Made by a program: the position numbers and the translations under genes. A stretch of DNA of 64,000 bases from Ifrita kowaldi (taxonomy: Eukaryota; Chordata; Aves; Passeriformes; Cinclosomatidae). The stretch is taken from assembly GCA_013398055.1 (NCBI GenBank), contig VZRS01002377.1, positions 124,001-188,000 on the forward strand, in the 5' to 3' direction. The notes beneath the pieces are model-generated. The model ran no database searches, was not told where the DNA came from, and saw only the letters and a list, made by a program, of their open reading frames with translations. This document shows positions 11,901-24,295 of this stretch, piece after piece; within the stretch, counting starts at the first letter, position 1; the number at the start of each line of letters is the position of its first letter.

Positions 11901-14900
11901 AGTTATCAAAATCCACCACTGGTGTTCAGATGATGTGGGAGACCAGCAAGCAGCTTGGCTGATTTTTTTTTGCCTTGTGAACAGGGCACAGAGGAGCAGT
12001 TTCTGTGAGTGGGGAAGAGTTAAATTAACCCCTGGATTACTGTCACACTGTTTTGACAACCACAGCTCAACAGGCTCTGGCAGGTTAAAAGAGTTAATGT
12101 GGGGATCTCCTCATGCCATCAGTGACAGAATGCTCACATAGATCCCTAGTGTGCCCCAGCAGCAGTTTGCTCTCTAAGAGAAACTATTTTGGATATTTTT
12201 GGATATTTTTCATTTTGTGCACGTATTTTTCTTTCAACACAAGACACAGGTCAGTGTCCCAGCTGTGAGTGTAGGAGAAAAGTCCTGATGTCTGCACTTC
12301 CTCCTCTGACCCTGAGCTGCTCAGGAGTTCCCTCAGAATGAAACCTGCCCCACACCCTTTGACTCTCACAGCTCTCAGCATTTCAACACAGCACACTGGG
12401 TTTGGGGTGGCTTCTTCATTGTTATTTGGTTGGTTTTGCAAGGTATTAATAAAATGCCTTGTCCCCAGTGGTAGCTCAGCAGCAGAAGCAACAGATTGAT
12501 AAATCCTGACTACAGCTCCCTTTTTTTCATTGTTTCGACTTTATTTTACATTTTGTTGTTTTGTTTTGGTTTTTTTTTAATTCTGAATCTGTAATTCTCC
12601 TAAAGCTTAGCACAGACCTCTGCATGGGAGTGTAAGGAAGGATTTGGGAGCTTCGTGACTAAGCTTTAGCAGCTGCTGAAATGACCAAAGGGCACAGAGA
12701 AAGAGTCCCACATCACACAGAGAGCAAAACCTATTCTGTTTTTAAAGCATGATATTTCCTTTTACATGCCATGGCCTGCAGCATTTTGACACTGCCCGAA
12801 TGAGAAAGTTAAGCTGGCTGAAAGCAAAATGTTAAATTCATTATTAAGTTGTAAAAGGCATCGCTCTGTGCCCACTCTGCTCTTGTTCTGGGCAGACCTC
12901 AGCAGTGGACTGAACAGCATGGAAAAAAGAGGGGTTTTAAAGCAGGCCTTTCAGTCTGGCCACTTGAATATGAGACAAAAGAACAAAATATTTTTACCTT
13001 TTTAAATCGAATGTCAGCATCCTCTTTCTGAAGGCTGCTTTGCAGGTGCTGCTCAGAGGGCCACGTCTTGGGCTTCCCCACGGGGTGTGCTCCTTGTCCA
13101 TGGCTTTCCTGCAAATCCCACACCATTCTGGCCCAGGGGTGCTGGCTCTGCACCCCTTTTCCTGAGAATAACTTGACATCTTCTTGATAATAATTATTTT
13201 AAAATTCCAGACAGCTGGAAGTGGAACCACTGGGCACTCCACAGATCAGTTATTACAAACGTCCCAGCAATATGTTCTGTGTATCTGCCTGCAGATGCGA
13301 AATGATCTTCATGGGGCTGTTTTGTGGGGATGAATGTGAAAGGCGTCGTGGTTACTGCACAGTCTGAGTAATAGGAATCCGCTTGGAAAATTAAAATGCC
13401 AGCCTATTAACAAGGCAGTAAAATGCAGTCTTTCACCTGCAGAAATCACCCCTGCCTGTGCTCTGCAGACAGTGATGGCTGGGATTAAATACAACACATT
13501 AGGAGGGTAGTGAGAACAACAGGGAAAGAAAATAAAAATAAGCCTGATCAATCTCACAAAGGGTTAATAGGATCCCGTCCCTATTTACCACGGAGTTCCA
13601 GATTCACTTTGTAATCCAGATTTTAAAAACTCAGTTAAAGCTGAGATCACAGAGAGCAATAATCCAGGCCAAGTCAGCCACTCAGAGCATTTGGGTTTCT
13701 TGGTTTGGCAATCCAAGCAGTGGATGCAGTGGTGCTGCTCCCCAGAAGAGCCTGGAGCAATACAGGAAGTGTGTTCAGAGGATACCTGCTCCTCCTGCTG
13801 CTTCCAGGGGGAAGGAGCGCAGGAATTCCTGTATTATATTGTCAAAGAGAGGATATTTAAGTGGTAATTGCAGCAGCAGAGACCTGGCTACCATAGCTGG
13901 AACTTGAAAGAGCAGCAGAGCACTGCCCTGGCTGTGCCTATTGACTCTGGGCAGGGGCACGAATTAACAGTTTAATTGACCTCGGAATTTGAGACGAACA
14001 AAAATGAAGCACCTCAGAGAAGGACCATGTTGAGCTGTAAACCTGCCACAGTCTGGGACCTCGGCCTGTGTGCAGCCCAGCCACACACAGGACACAAAAT
14101 TCACAGCCACACCGAGGCACTGGGGGCAGGAACTCGCTGCAGAACCAGGCTCACACACTTTATTCAGCTCGGTGAAGGTAAGGGACTCGAAGCTTTGTTT
14201 CCCCCGCTGCCATCACTTGATTTTGTGCATAAGTAATCTGTTCATGCATATTTGCAGAGAACAATTGTTTTGGATTTTTTTTTTGCAAAGCCAGATACTT
14301 CCACTTAAAGGCTCCTCGTGTTCCTTTGTGTTATATGTGATTATTCCAGCTGTGTATTTTAAAAGATGTTTCCACTTTCCTTAAATGTCTTCGTTAATGT
14401 TGTGATGGTGGGAAGAACAAAGATCTCTTCTTTCTTTCTCAGCCGTTCAGCTTCCTTATTCTTCTAGTAATTATCTCCTTTCTTCAACACACAATATTTG
14501 AAAAGATTCCTACCAAAGAAAAGAAAAAGATTGAGGTCTGGGCTATATTTTAGAAATGTCTGTTCATTTCATGAGGGGAAAATAACTAAACCACAAAGAA
14601 ATCTTAAAAAACTCTTCTTTGTTTTCTCTAGCATGCTCATGGGGTTTTGTGACTAAAGTTTATGGCGTTTAAAACGAGATCTTTTCTCTTGTGAGGTCAG
14701 GGGGAAATGAGAAAGGGTAAGTTTGGGGATGTGAAGAGACCAAAACACCGTAAATGCGCCTGCCTGTGGGGGATTTCGGAAACATTCAAAAGCAGCTTTA
14801 GTTGAGCCAAAGTTAAATGGAAGTCAGTGGAAGCTGAATTAGGCAGAAACCCCAGATGTGTGCAGTGACCTGGGGGTTTATTCCCAGCTGGATCTCCCGA

Positions 14901-15156
14901 GGAGCTCCCTGAGCCCGCTGAGGGCCCAGGCTGGTCCCGGGCCGAGCTCTGCCGGGCTCCCCGCACTGGGAGGTGTTAATGCCATCCCCTCTCCCCACAG
15001 TGTCTGTCTTTCAACGCCATCATGGAGGAGCTGGGCATCTCCCTCAAGCACCAGAAGAAGCTGAAGAAGAGGTCGAGGACGAAGGGGAAATCGTCCTTCC
15101 CGAGCATCCTCACCTGCCAGCAGCGGCGCACGCTGAGGAAGGAAACCATCGCGTGA
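2697..15156 (+). CDS. GRIK1: GRIK1 (GluK1 kainate receptor), 3' coding part, 3 exons
   Basis: This is a glutamate-gated cation channel subunit of the postsynaptic and presynaptic membrane. The coding join is 2697-2922, 8200-8450, 15001-15156: 210 codons plus stop. All junctions are GT-AG and the phases fit (226 nt, 251 nt, then phase 0). The protein shows the end of the S2 ligand-binding lobe (WAFMSSRQQ, LLMESTSIEY, CNLTQIGG), the cysteine pair RNC/NGC that bridges S2 in this family, helix M4 (IGGIFIVLAAGLVLSVFVAI) and a basic tail ending RKETIA. The tail CLSFNAIMEELGISLK and the S2 residues match GRIK1, not GRIK2 or GRIK3, as I recall those proteins. The N-terminal domain, S1 and pore lie upstream of base 1. 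Identity is very secure; upstream structure and isoform use cannot be seen here. Confidence 0.96.
3001..3252 (+). repeat. CR1 LINE 3' fragment
   Basis: Sense CR1 3' UTR recognised by the sequence of blocks aggacacagggaatggcttc, gatgggatat, tgagggtggggaggccctgg, aggtgtccctgcccatggca and a 3' end ccttcccacccaaatcatt. Used here as the reference pattern for the other CR1 calls. Confidence 0.85.
3554..3690 (-). repeat. CR1 LINE 3' end, antisense
   Basis: Begins tcatagaattacagaac and shows tttgggttggaaagaacc. Part of it lies in the block repeated after the N at 4088. Confidence 0.8.
3595..4582. repeat. Doubled 493-bp block around single N (4088)
   Basis: Copies 3595-4087 and 4089-4582 are almost identical (aaccttaaag against aaccttgaag near the start, and one extra c near the end), separated by one N. 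The second copy also carries CR1 sequence at 4089-4185. Best read as two overlapping contig ends that were not merged. Confidence 0.9.
5008..5213 (+). repeat. CR1 LINE 3' end, second subfamily
   Basis: Starts ggagaaatttcttcctgg, contains gctgcccagggaggtgttgg and gaggtggcactcagtgctct, and ends in the tail gattctgggattctgtgatg. It differs from the other CR1 type by the block ggtcacaggttggactcgg. Confidence 0.85.
5026..6210. repeat. Doubled 592-bp block around single N (5618)
   Basis: Copies 5026-5617 and 5619-6210 have equal length and I saw no difference between them. They start aaagggaggtcaggcc and end ttacctccc on both sides of one N. The second copy contains the same CR1 end at 5619-5806. 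Confidence 0.92.
6976..7225 (-). repeat. CR1 LINE 3' fragment, antisense
   Basis: Runs from agaatcacagaatggcctgg through gggacaccttccact and ccctcacagggaacaattcc to gaagccattccacgtgtcct. Confidence 0.85.
8200..8450 (+). CDS. GRIK1: GRIK1 exon encoding end of S2 and helix M4
   Basis: The acceptor is tgtccccttgcag and the donor is gtgagg at 8451. The 251 bp complete the split Gly codon and then encode SPYRDKITIAILQLQEE, KEKWWRGNGC (second disulfide Cys), and the M4 helix followed by GEFIYKSRK and NSDIEQ. The exon ends in phase 0, exactly where kainate receptor tails begin to vary by splicing. The M4 helix anchors the subunit in the membrane and the following residues are cytoplasmic. Confidence 0.95.
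8451..15000 (+). other. GRIK1 last intron, free of CR1
   Basis: A 6.55 kb intron between the M4 exon and the tail exon. I saw no CR1 fragment, no gap and no recognisable copy of the optional tail cassette exon. It is moderately AT-rich with short A/T runs only (for example near 12530-12580). Confidence 0.75.
15001..15156 (+). CDS. GRIK1: GRIK1 terminal coding exon (cytoplasmic tail)
   Basis: The acceptor is cccctctccccacag. 51 codons run from CLSFNAIMEELGISLK to RRTLRKETIA, with stop TGA at 15154-15156. The tail is rich in Lys and Arg (KKLKKRSRTKGK), the region known in this family to control surface traffic. The final ETIA resembles the class I PDZ ligand (ETVA/ETMA) through which kainate receptors bind synaptic scaffold proteins. 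It joins directly to NSDIEQ, giving the short GluK1 tail without the optional 29-residue cassette known in mammals. Confidence 0.95.
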   Translation, partial: CLSFNAIMEELGISLKHQKKLKKRSRTKGKSSFPSILTCQQRRTLRKETIA

Positions 15157-15450
15157 GCGGGGCAGGGGCAGCACGGGCCTGCCCTGCCTGAGGGGACAGT
15201 GGGGCACTGCTGCCGTGGGGACAGGAGTTCCCGGCCCTCAGAGGCTCTCTGTGGTTTCTTTTTTTAATCTAGAGGTACAGCAGCCGAAATGCTCGCCTAG
15301 ACTGATGTACTACTGATCCTCTGGGGAGCGTCTGGCTCTTCCTCCGGGCTGGATTTCTCTGCTCACCCGATCTGCATCTCTGTCCCCCCCCAGCCCGTGC
15401 ATCGCTGTATGTGCTTTCTAAATAAATAAATAAACAACAGACAGGGTTCT
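15157..15450 (+). other. GRIK1: GRIK1 3' UTR (proximal form)
   Basis: Sequence from the stop codon to a cluster of poly(A) signals, about 290 bp. The end point is inferred from the signals and the T-rich stretch after them. Longer UTR forms using later sites cannot be excluded. Confidence 0.6.
15421..15434 (+). terminator. Polyadenylation signal cluster for GRIK1
   Basis: Three overlapping AATAAA hexamers (15421, 15425, 15429) sit about 265 bp after the stop. A GT/T-rich stretch (gttcttttttcc, about 15445-15456) follows, as expected downstream of a cleavage site. Confidence 0.65.
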
Positions 15451-17849
15451 TTTTTCCAAGAATCTGGGAGTGAACCTTTTCTTTTCCCTTCTGAAGCGAA
15501 GATTGCAGCTCTGCTGAGCACGGTTGTTCAGAAACCAGGCCCCAGACACCAAAGTGGAAATTCACACCATTAACTCACGAACTGTGACTACAGAAATGTG
15601 TGAAGCACAAGGGTGTCCAGCAACAAGGCTTTTTCATTTTCTCTGATATTGTAAGGAACACTCTGCAGGCTCTTTTCTGTGAGAAACTTGCTTTCCACCA
15701 TCTTTTCCCCTTTTTCAGTTCTTTTAAAACATGATTATTCGGTAATATCATAGCACCAGGTGATACGATCAGCAGGTGCTGGTGTTTAAAAAGAAAAATC
15801 AAAATGCCACAAGGAGTGATCAGTGAGCAACCCTGACACAATCACACTGCCATATCCTCCAGATCCTGATGCCAACAAAGCAATTCTTGACTTGGAAATG
15901 ACAATCTCTTAGAAATCAGGGCTGAGAATATTCAATTTATAACAAATCTTGACCACCAAGATAACAGAAGGTCTGGCCTGGATTGGGTGACCCCTCCATG
16001 GTGCAGGCAGGGAGAATTTCAGCCTGAGTTTAGGGACATCAAAGGCTTATTAAGGACCCCTTCCCTCAACCATGGAGGGTCAAGCTCTTGAATAAAGTAA
16101 TTATTCAGATTAACAAAGCCTGGTTTTGACACACTTACATTAATTCCTGTTCATTCCCTCCCACTTACTTAAAAAATAGTTATTTCATGCAAGTGCTTGT
16201 CAGGCAATGCAAAACTCCTGGATTTTTCTTTTCCTCCATCTGAAAACAGGAATTATCATTGCAGCTTTCCAGCATCTCTTCTGGAGGCTGTCTCTGCTCC
16301 AGAGGAAATGTGGGACAGGAGAGAGCAGGGCCTCTTTCAGGTGCCTGCAGTGGGAAGCTGGAACCCCCGAGCCTGCTTTGGGAAGCTCAGTCTGCTGCAG
16401 AGGCTGGTGAGCAGCAATCAGGGAAAGCAGCCCCTGGCTGTGAGAGCTCACAGAGAACCTCGGAACAGGCAGCTTCATTCATTTGTGTCATCATCAGGCA
16501 GCAAACAGACCTTGCAGACCCCCAGCACCGCTGTGAGCGTAGAAAAGCAGGTTATTATTGAAACAAGGATTGAAAAGCAGGTTATTATTTTCCAGTCCTG
16601 TAACCCTACTGCTCTGCCATCCATGGCCCTCAGCTAAGGCATTTTTAAATGACTCAGTTAAAAGTGATAGAACATTTACGACCAAGCCTTTTTTTTTTAG
16701 TTTTTCCTGTGGCTTAGACCTTCAGATTAAAGAATTCCAAGTTCAGCTTTTTAAAAATCTACTCATGTTTGCCTGAAACTAAGAGTCAGAACTTTGTTTG
16801 GTTACTTTTTACAGTTGTACTGCGGATGTAGGAGCAGATATGATTGCAGTGACCTTCTCCCTGTATCCCAGCAAATCCCATTTTCCTGCCTTTTTCCCTG
16901 CATGGCAGCAGAGAAGCCTGGCTAGAGATCAGGAAAGCCAATGTCCTTAATAGATCTCTCTCCTGGCAGCAGCAGGACGTTTATAAACAGAAATATGATT
17001 GTTTATAAGAGAGAAATACAATGCTGATGGATGCTGCCCAACGTGTTTCAGCCCTTGTTTTAGTGTCAGCTGATCTTTCCCGTACATCCGTGGGCTTAGG
17101 AAGTGGGAAGGCTCAGTGGAAAAGAAGGAATGCTGGGAATAACTAAGTGACTGTTGAAGAGCCACCCAAGGCTCTGGTTATCCCAAAGAATCCCAATTCC
17201 AGAAACACCAGGACCAGATAACGCTGTGCTCACCCACTCTGAATCCCACAGAGCTGTGTCCATAGCACTTCCCAGCTCCCCAGGGCTCCAGAGACAGGGG
17301 TTTTATCTCCACACGTGATGTGAGGCACACCTTTAGCCAAGGCTTGCAAGGGCAGAGGGGGGCTTGGATGCATTTCCCAGGGCTGGGCTCCCAGGAATCC
17401 TGGAGCTCCCCTCCCTGGCACCCAGAGACTCTCCCTCTCTGGGGAAATCACCCAGCAAAGGGCTCTGGCAGACAGGGAGGACTCCTCACCTCGGCAAGTG
17501 CCAGGAGAGTTCCAGGGATGGGGCAAGTGCCAAAAGCTGGGATGCTGCTGAGCTTGGCAAAGGGACAGGGTAAGGAACCCTTGGAAGGTCAGTGCTCCTT
17601 CCCCAGCTGCCCAAGGAGCTCCAGCCTGGGCTGGATCATTGTTACCGACCTGTGGTTACTCACACAGGCGAGGGCCAGGCCAGTGTGTCCCTAGCACAGT
17701 CTGGGAAGGCTGTGGGTTTGTTTTGTCCCTGTTCCACATTCCCCATTTTCATTTTCAATCATCCTTACTCTGTAGAGAAATGGAACATGGCATAAACACC
17801 ATTTCAAGTATCCCTGGAGGCTCTCAGTTCACACCACCAAGCTGATCAG

Positions 17850-18185
17850 AGGGGCTGGAGCAGCTCTGCTGCAAGGAAAGGCTGGGAGAGCTGGGGTTGT
17901 TCAGCCTGAAGAAGAGAAGCTTTGGGGTGACCTCATTGTGGCCTTGCAGGGCCTGAAGGGGCTGAGAGCAAAGATGGAGACAGACTCTTGACAAGGGATG
18001 GAGTGCCAGGACACAGGGAATGGCTTCCCACTGTTAGAGGGCAGGGATAGATGGGATATTGGGAAGGAATTGTTCCCTGTGAGGGTGGGCAGGCCCTGGC
18101 ACAGGATGCCCAGAGAAACTGTGGCTGCCCCTGGATCCCTGGCAGAGTCCAAGGCCAGGATGGACGGGGCTTGGAGCAACCTGGT
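17850..18185 (+). repeat. CR1 LINE 3' fragment
   Basis: A longer piece that includes the end of the coding part (gggttgttcagcctgaagaa), then aggacacagggaatggcttc and ctggatccctggcagagtcc. The last 3' portion is missing. Confidence 0.85.
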
Positions 18186-21000
18186 CTTTTTTCTTTCAGT
18201 AAAGCAGCATCTTCTGAGAAGGCAACACCTTAAATGTCCAGAGGAAGAAAAACGGGCTGCTTAACAAGCAAACAGGCAGAAATACTGCTACCAAAACTGT
18301 CCTCCAGCACAGCCCCTTGTGCAGGTCAGCACGTTCGTGCTCCCCTAATTGCCAGAGCAGTGCTTTTCCACGGGCTACCAGCTCGGAATGCAAACGGAGG
18401 CTTGGCCTCCGAAGGAGTGATGTCTTTAGCAGTTAATCTCTCTAATCACAAGGGTTCCTAACTGCTAATCTAGCATTTTGCTATCCAGCAGGGATTGCCC
18501 GTTCCACTCAATCAGATTGCTGGCAGATTAATGCCCTGCTCAGAGGCACAGCCTGGGCTTTGCTCCCCAGCCGGGCACGGGGATGGGGGAACAGCTGCAC
18601 CCCGCAAACCCTGCCAGGGATCCCGCACCCGGCAGGGGCTGGGGCTGCCGTGTCTCTCACAGACACTGCACACATCCCTGAAGCTGCACCTCCACCACAA
18701 CAGCAGCATTCAGAGGCTCTGCTGCTTTGGAGGGGATGGAGGAAGCACAAGGACCAAGCTCACACCTGTTTGACACAGGCTCCTCTTGTCAGGGGATGTC
18801 ACCACAGGCGGTCCCCAGCAAGGACAGCTTTCTGTCAGTCACACTGCTTTCCTGCTTCCCATTCAAAATGAACAGAAAATTACTTCTCTTTAAAAAATTC
18901 AACCCCAGGTTCATGACTGATTAAATAATCTTTCTCTGCTGATTAAATCGCTCAGAGCGTCCCTAGGGGATGCTCTGAGGCTCGAGGAAAGCTCCTCCAG
19001 CAAGCTGTCATTGTCCCAACTCTTCCCAAATTATCACCTCCCTCTCTCCAGACAGAAATGTCACCCCAGCCAGACCGAGCCCTGCAAGGGGATCTTTGCT
19101 CTCCTCTAGACCCCAGAGTTATCTCCTCATCTCAGGGCATACCTGAAGCCCGAGAGCTGCAATCCTTTCAGAAGGCCCAGTGGTATAAAGCCAAATACAA
19201 AGTTTTATCTCACTATTGAATTAAAGACAGCGAACTCGCCCAGCTGTTGATGGCTAAATGCCCTTTCCCAGTTTCTGTTCCTACCCTGCAAAGTGCCCCC
19301 ACCTCCAGGCCCCTGCCCAGAGCTGCACTGTGCACCCAGAGCTGGTATTTCAAGGGTCAAGGCTTGCTCAGGTAGGAAGAAAAATTACCTGGGAGACCAT
19401 CCCTGCCAGCAGCACTTGGTGACAGCTGGCATTATCACAATAAAATTGCTTTAAATAAACTCCTAAGCAGCGTGACCTATTTGCCACTTCATTATCTACA
19501 GGCTAAACTCAGTGCATAAGCGGCCTTTTGTTCCATGCTCCCTCTATTGATTTTAACGAGACCCAGTGCTAAGGAAGAGGTGTTAGTCAGGAGGGCCACA
19601 TTAATTATTTATCTGGCCTTCAGCTTCATCTCTGCGGGTTGTTACCAGTGTATCACCGGCAAAACTCCCTCACATCCTGGGTTTCTGAAGCAATTGGAAG
19701 CGGGGAAAGTGGTGTATCTGTGCAGCACGAGTGAAAGCAAATATTCCAACAGCAGTTCGGGGTTTCTCCTGCCACAGAGCCGGGAGAGGGAGGCTGGAGG
19801 GGTTTTGCTCCCGGCTTTTCCTTGGACAAGGACCCAGTGTCCAGCAGGGGCACCGGACGAGGATGCCAATGCCACTGGAGCACACGTGAGCACCAAAACT
19901 GGGGCCAATTCCTCATCTGCTCCTCATCCTCCCTCCTGTCTTTAATTGATCTGATATTTCAGGCTGTGTGCATCATGCAGAGGCACCGGCTGAACTTGTT
20001 TGTGTCTGCTTTTGACTCCGCTTCGTGCCAGTGCCTGCCAAGCCTTGAGCAACTTTAATTACCTGAAACTCACCCATGGTGTTTCAATGTGGATTTCAGG
20101 CAGGTGAACAGTTCAGTCTGATGAGTGACATCTAAATTGTTCCCGCGTGCAGGCTGTGGATGGAGCATACAGCCGTTCTGTGGGAGCCCGTGGAGATGCA
20201 CAGCTGATACCAGAGCTGATAACAGAGCAAAAGGCTGCATAATGCTAAGAGGGACTGCCAGAAAGAGTCTCTAAAGCAGTGGCAGAGACCTGCAGGGTTT
20301 TACACAGCAAAAACTCTTGGCACAGTTCTGCTACTAAAATCAAACAGGACCTTTGACTCTAAGCCACATTTCTGCAATTATTCCAATCAGTTTTGTCCAG
20401 CCTAATCCAGCCAAGGCAAGTGCAGGAAGTGACTTAAAGTGTTACCTGCATTTAGCTGAGGTGAACAATTCCCCCAAGTTTCCAGGAGAACCAGCATCCC
20501 ATTTGCAATTGATTAACTATTATTTGGCAGGCTTTTGGGCAATGAATTGCTGATATTTTGAAAAGAGCTATTTGATGACCTAATACAGACTTAAAACACA
20601 GCCTTTGATTTATACAAAATGCATAGAAAGTGGGTAAATTGAGGGGCTGAACTTCCTGCATCAGTTTTGGCTGATTTTTTTTTCTGCTTTCCTCACCTCC
20701 CAAGTCCTCTTTGGGGAGATTTGGGGAGATTTTCCAGGTACAGGTTTGAGCATCATCCATTCTGCAGAGCTATTTCAAAACGTTAATAAATGATGCTGCT
20801 GCTCCAGAGCCAAAGCAGCAGCAAGATGTGCCAGCCTTAATATTCATAGATGATCAATGTTTATCCAGCTCAGGCAGTGTTGGGGCTTGCTTTAATAAAT
20901 GGCTGCACTTCTACATTTATTTTGGAAATCCAAGAGCAGCTTTGGGAGTCAAGGGTTGTAAAGGGGATTTTCCCGTCAAATTGAAAAGAGCACAATAATT

Positions 21001-21050
21001 ATATATCTATACATACATACATACATATATATATATATATAGACACATAT
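21001..21050. repeat. CATA/TA microsatellite
   Basis: atatctatacatacatacat followed by a pure TA run and agacacatat. Confidence 0.9.
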
Positions 21051-23027
21051 AGGAGCTTTTCTGCTCTTTCTAGACATATCCCAATGTCCTACATAGGGAA
21101 GCCAGAAAACAGAAGTGGAAGGAGTCATGGGAGATCCCTCAGTTCCCCCACACGAAAACAGAGCTGCAGATATCCCTGTATTCCCGACAGATGCTGACAT
21201 TTAACTCCTCCAATCAAAGAGAATCCTAAACACATCCTACACATATCTTCTTCTGGGGAAGGAATAGGGATACCAGTGTTTTCCTAAAGGTTTTCCTTCT
21301 GATATCAACGTAATAAAGAAATTGTGACTACTTTTTGTTGCTGTTGCTTAGGTCAATAGCAGATAAAGGGAAGAAACAGGGTGCTTGGGTCAGAAATCTA
21401 ACCCTATAAACTAAAGAAAGCCCCTGGGAACAGAGGGAGACAAATTATCCTCAGTCTGAAATATATGGACACAACTCTCTCTGCTTTCCAAAGAAGTAAT
21501 TTCAGCCTTAATTTTGATTGCAATTCATATCCCAGCTCCACGGCCCTTGAACTGCTGCAAGCCAGCAACTGGGGTTTACAAGCCAAAAATTGCTCACTTT
21601 CACTCCAACCCTGCCCATCCCATCCCTGACTCCAGTACCAAACCTGAGCCCTTCCCTGCAGAGCAGTGAGGAAACACCCAAATCTGCAGTGCTGTCAAGC
21701 ACAAACACCAGGGGAGGTTCCCAGGGAGCTTTTTCCAACCAATATAAACAGGTGGAACCCAGTTTGGTTTTGCAACTCAGCCAATGGCCCAAGGAAGCCC
21801 TGAAAGAGCCACCAGGGCCCTGGATTTGTACACTGGGATAAAGTCCCAGAGGCAATAATTATTGATAGGAGTGTGACTTCCCATCAGCGCTCCGGGGCTG
21901 AAAAACTGGCCTGTGAATTTCATGGAAAAGAGATTCCTCCCGAGGCCTTGTGTCTTAGCTTGGCTAAATCAGAAAGACTGTGATTGATAACAGCCTCTCA
22001 GAAATTCAGCACTTTGAACCTGCAGGCTGCTCCACCTCGGAGAGAAGTGTGAATTCACAGCTTTTCATTAAGAGAGGTTTACACTGAGAACGCCCAGGTT
22101 CCTCACAGAGAATTAAAACCTGGTTGTCTCTCATATCAGCCTCTCAAGCACTCATCATTTGTTCCAGCATGCCAGCTGAGCTGCTCCAGCTGCAGTCTTT
22201 GTGGCAGTGAAGGTCAGGTCCCATTATGCTGAGCCCTGCCCAGGAGTGGGTATTGAGCCAAGCCAGCAGCTGACACTCCCCATCCCCTTCAGACAGAAAG
22301 TGAAAGCAGAGGGAAATCCATTCCCAGGAATTCATACCGGGTGTAAATTCCACCATTCCAGAGGTGTTCAGCACCTGACCAAGGTCACCCCAGGCATGGG
22401 TGGCGCAGCCAAGAACCAAAGTAAGGGACGGCAAAGCCTCGGAGGAGTTTCTGAACTGATTTGTCCTCTCCTTGTTTAACTCTCTAAATAATGAGGGAAA
22501 TCACCCCCAAGGTGCCAGCTGTGTGTGTTACAGTCTGTAGGCTTTGTACCCCACAGGTGTGCTTGGGAGCCAGCAGCACCTCAGAGAACACTCAGCACTC
22601 ATGGCTGTCACCTGTGTGTGGCACAGAGGTGCTGGGAAATGCAGATTTGATGGCATTGCTCGGTGGCTGGAGCTCTGCAAGGCCCATGTGCCAGCACTAC
22701 CCATGGAACATTCCCCACCCCGCTGAATCCCTGCAGCAGGACACTCCCTGCGACAGCCTGGCCACCAAAGATGCACCGAGGGCTCACACGAACTTTTCTC
22801 TAACTTTGGCAAAGGTGATGAAGGGAATTGCAAAACGTAAAGGCATTTAGGCACCTTCCCAATTAGTTTTTCCTTTGTTTTTGAGGTGATTTAAGCATGG
22901 CAGCTGCACTGACTTTTGTAAAGGGCCACAAAATCTTTTGCTCCGTACACAGGAAAGGGCAGAGCAATGTAAAATCTTTCATGGCACAGCTGGTGTAAAA
23001 TGCCTGTTCAACCCCAAAACCCCGTGC

Positions 23028-23043
23028 AAAAAAAAAAAAAAAA
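23028..23043. repeat. Poly-A run
   Basis: About 16 consecutive A bases, not linked to a recognisable retrocopy. Confidence 0.85.
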
Positions 23044-23707
23044 CAACCAGATTTTGCCAGCCAGTGGACAAATTGGCTGTTCCTGGTTCTGACTTGAGCC
23101 CAAACTCTGCCTGCTGAGGGCAACAGGACAGCCCAGAGGCCCCGAGCAGAGGCTGCTGCTTGAGCTGGCTTTGAAAAAGGTGCTCTTCACAACCAATAAA
23201 AACCAATGTGTCTACAGGCAATAGCTTGTACGGGTTCTCTACTGTTATAAATCACAAATGCCCTTTCCCTCTCCAGGTTCCAAATATGTAGATGGCCAGC
23301 AAGTAACCAAACCAAACAAACAAGCAAACAACAAAAAGCCAAGAAGAAGGATATTGTAAAAAGCATAATTTGAACTGCACTTTCTTTTAAATTAATAATT
23401 AAAATATTTTTAAATCATCAGAAAAGGAGATTTTAAGACAATTTTTCTTTTTTACTATTGCAATAGTGGTTAAAAGGACCTGAGTATTCCCTGCTAAAAG
23501 ACTTTACACCAGAGCATATTCCTGACATTTATCTGGCTATAAACAAACACCCACTGAAGAGCAGCACGTTATCCTTAATTAAACAACAACAGTTGGATGG
23601 GGGAAGGAGCAGGAGAAGGAAATAATAGTCATTTAGTATAACTGGGAAAACGTGAAGAGACTTGTGATGCAGCCACAAATCCAACCAGGGAGTCCAAAAT
23701 GCAACCT

Positions 23708-23806
23708 CTGGGGACACCTTCCACTATCCTAGGTTGCTCCAAGCCCTGTCCAGCCTGGCCTTGGGCACTCCCAGGGATCCAGGGGCAGCCACAGCTTCTC
23801 TGGGCA
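23708..23806 (-). repeat. CR1 LINE fragment, antisense
   Basis: Shows cttccactatcctaggttgc and ggatccaggggcagccacag. Both ends are missing. Confidence 0.8.
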
Positions 23807-24203
23807 ATCAACATCTTTCCTTTTTTCTTATAAAAATAAAATATTCCTTAAGCCTTGCTCCTGCAAGCGAAGCTGGGCCACAGCTTGCCCAGGAAAGAGC
23901 AATATTCAACAAGCAGGAGTTCCAATTCACACTGGCATTTTTGGTCTCTGGCACGGGCTGGACCTGTAATGACAGAGTGCAGAGCAAGAGCAGCGTGGTG
24001 GGAGCTGTGTCAGAAGGCAAACAAGGGGGGGGTTTGGGGAGAGGGTTAAGAACAGAGCTGTGGTGCCCAGCAGGACTGAGGGGGAGAAGCAGCACAGCAC
24101 AGCACAGCAGCTGGGCTGGAGCTGCTGGGCAACCATTCCAGTAATTCCAGAGGATGAAAAGCTTCCTTCCAATATGGCTTTCTAAGAGTAGAATTATGCT
24201 GGG

Positions 24204-24295
24204 AATAACTACACTAAAAAACCATTAGTAATGACTGCACTAAATAACCACTAATAATGACTGCACTAAATGACCACCCATAGTAACTGCACTTG
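24204..24295. repeat. 26-bp tandem repeat, about 3.5 units
   Basis: Units start at 24204, 24230, 24256 and 24282 (aatgactgcactaaataacc type), exactly 26 bp apart. Confidence 0.85.

Noticed and set aside
2697..15156. GRIK2 or GRIK3 as identity
   Set aside because: Their S2 segments and tails differ (for example a tail ending ETMA with HTFNDRRLPG in GRIK2); the tail here is the GRIK1 type.
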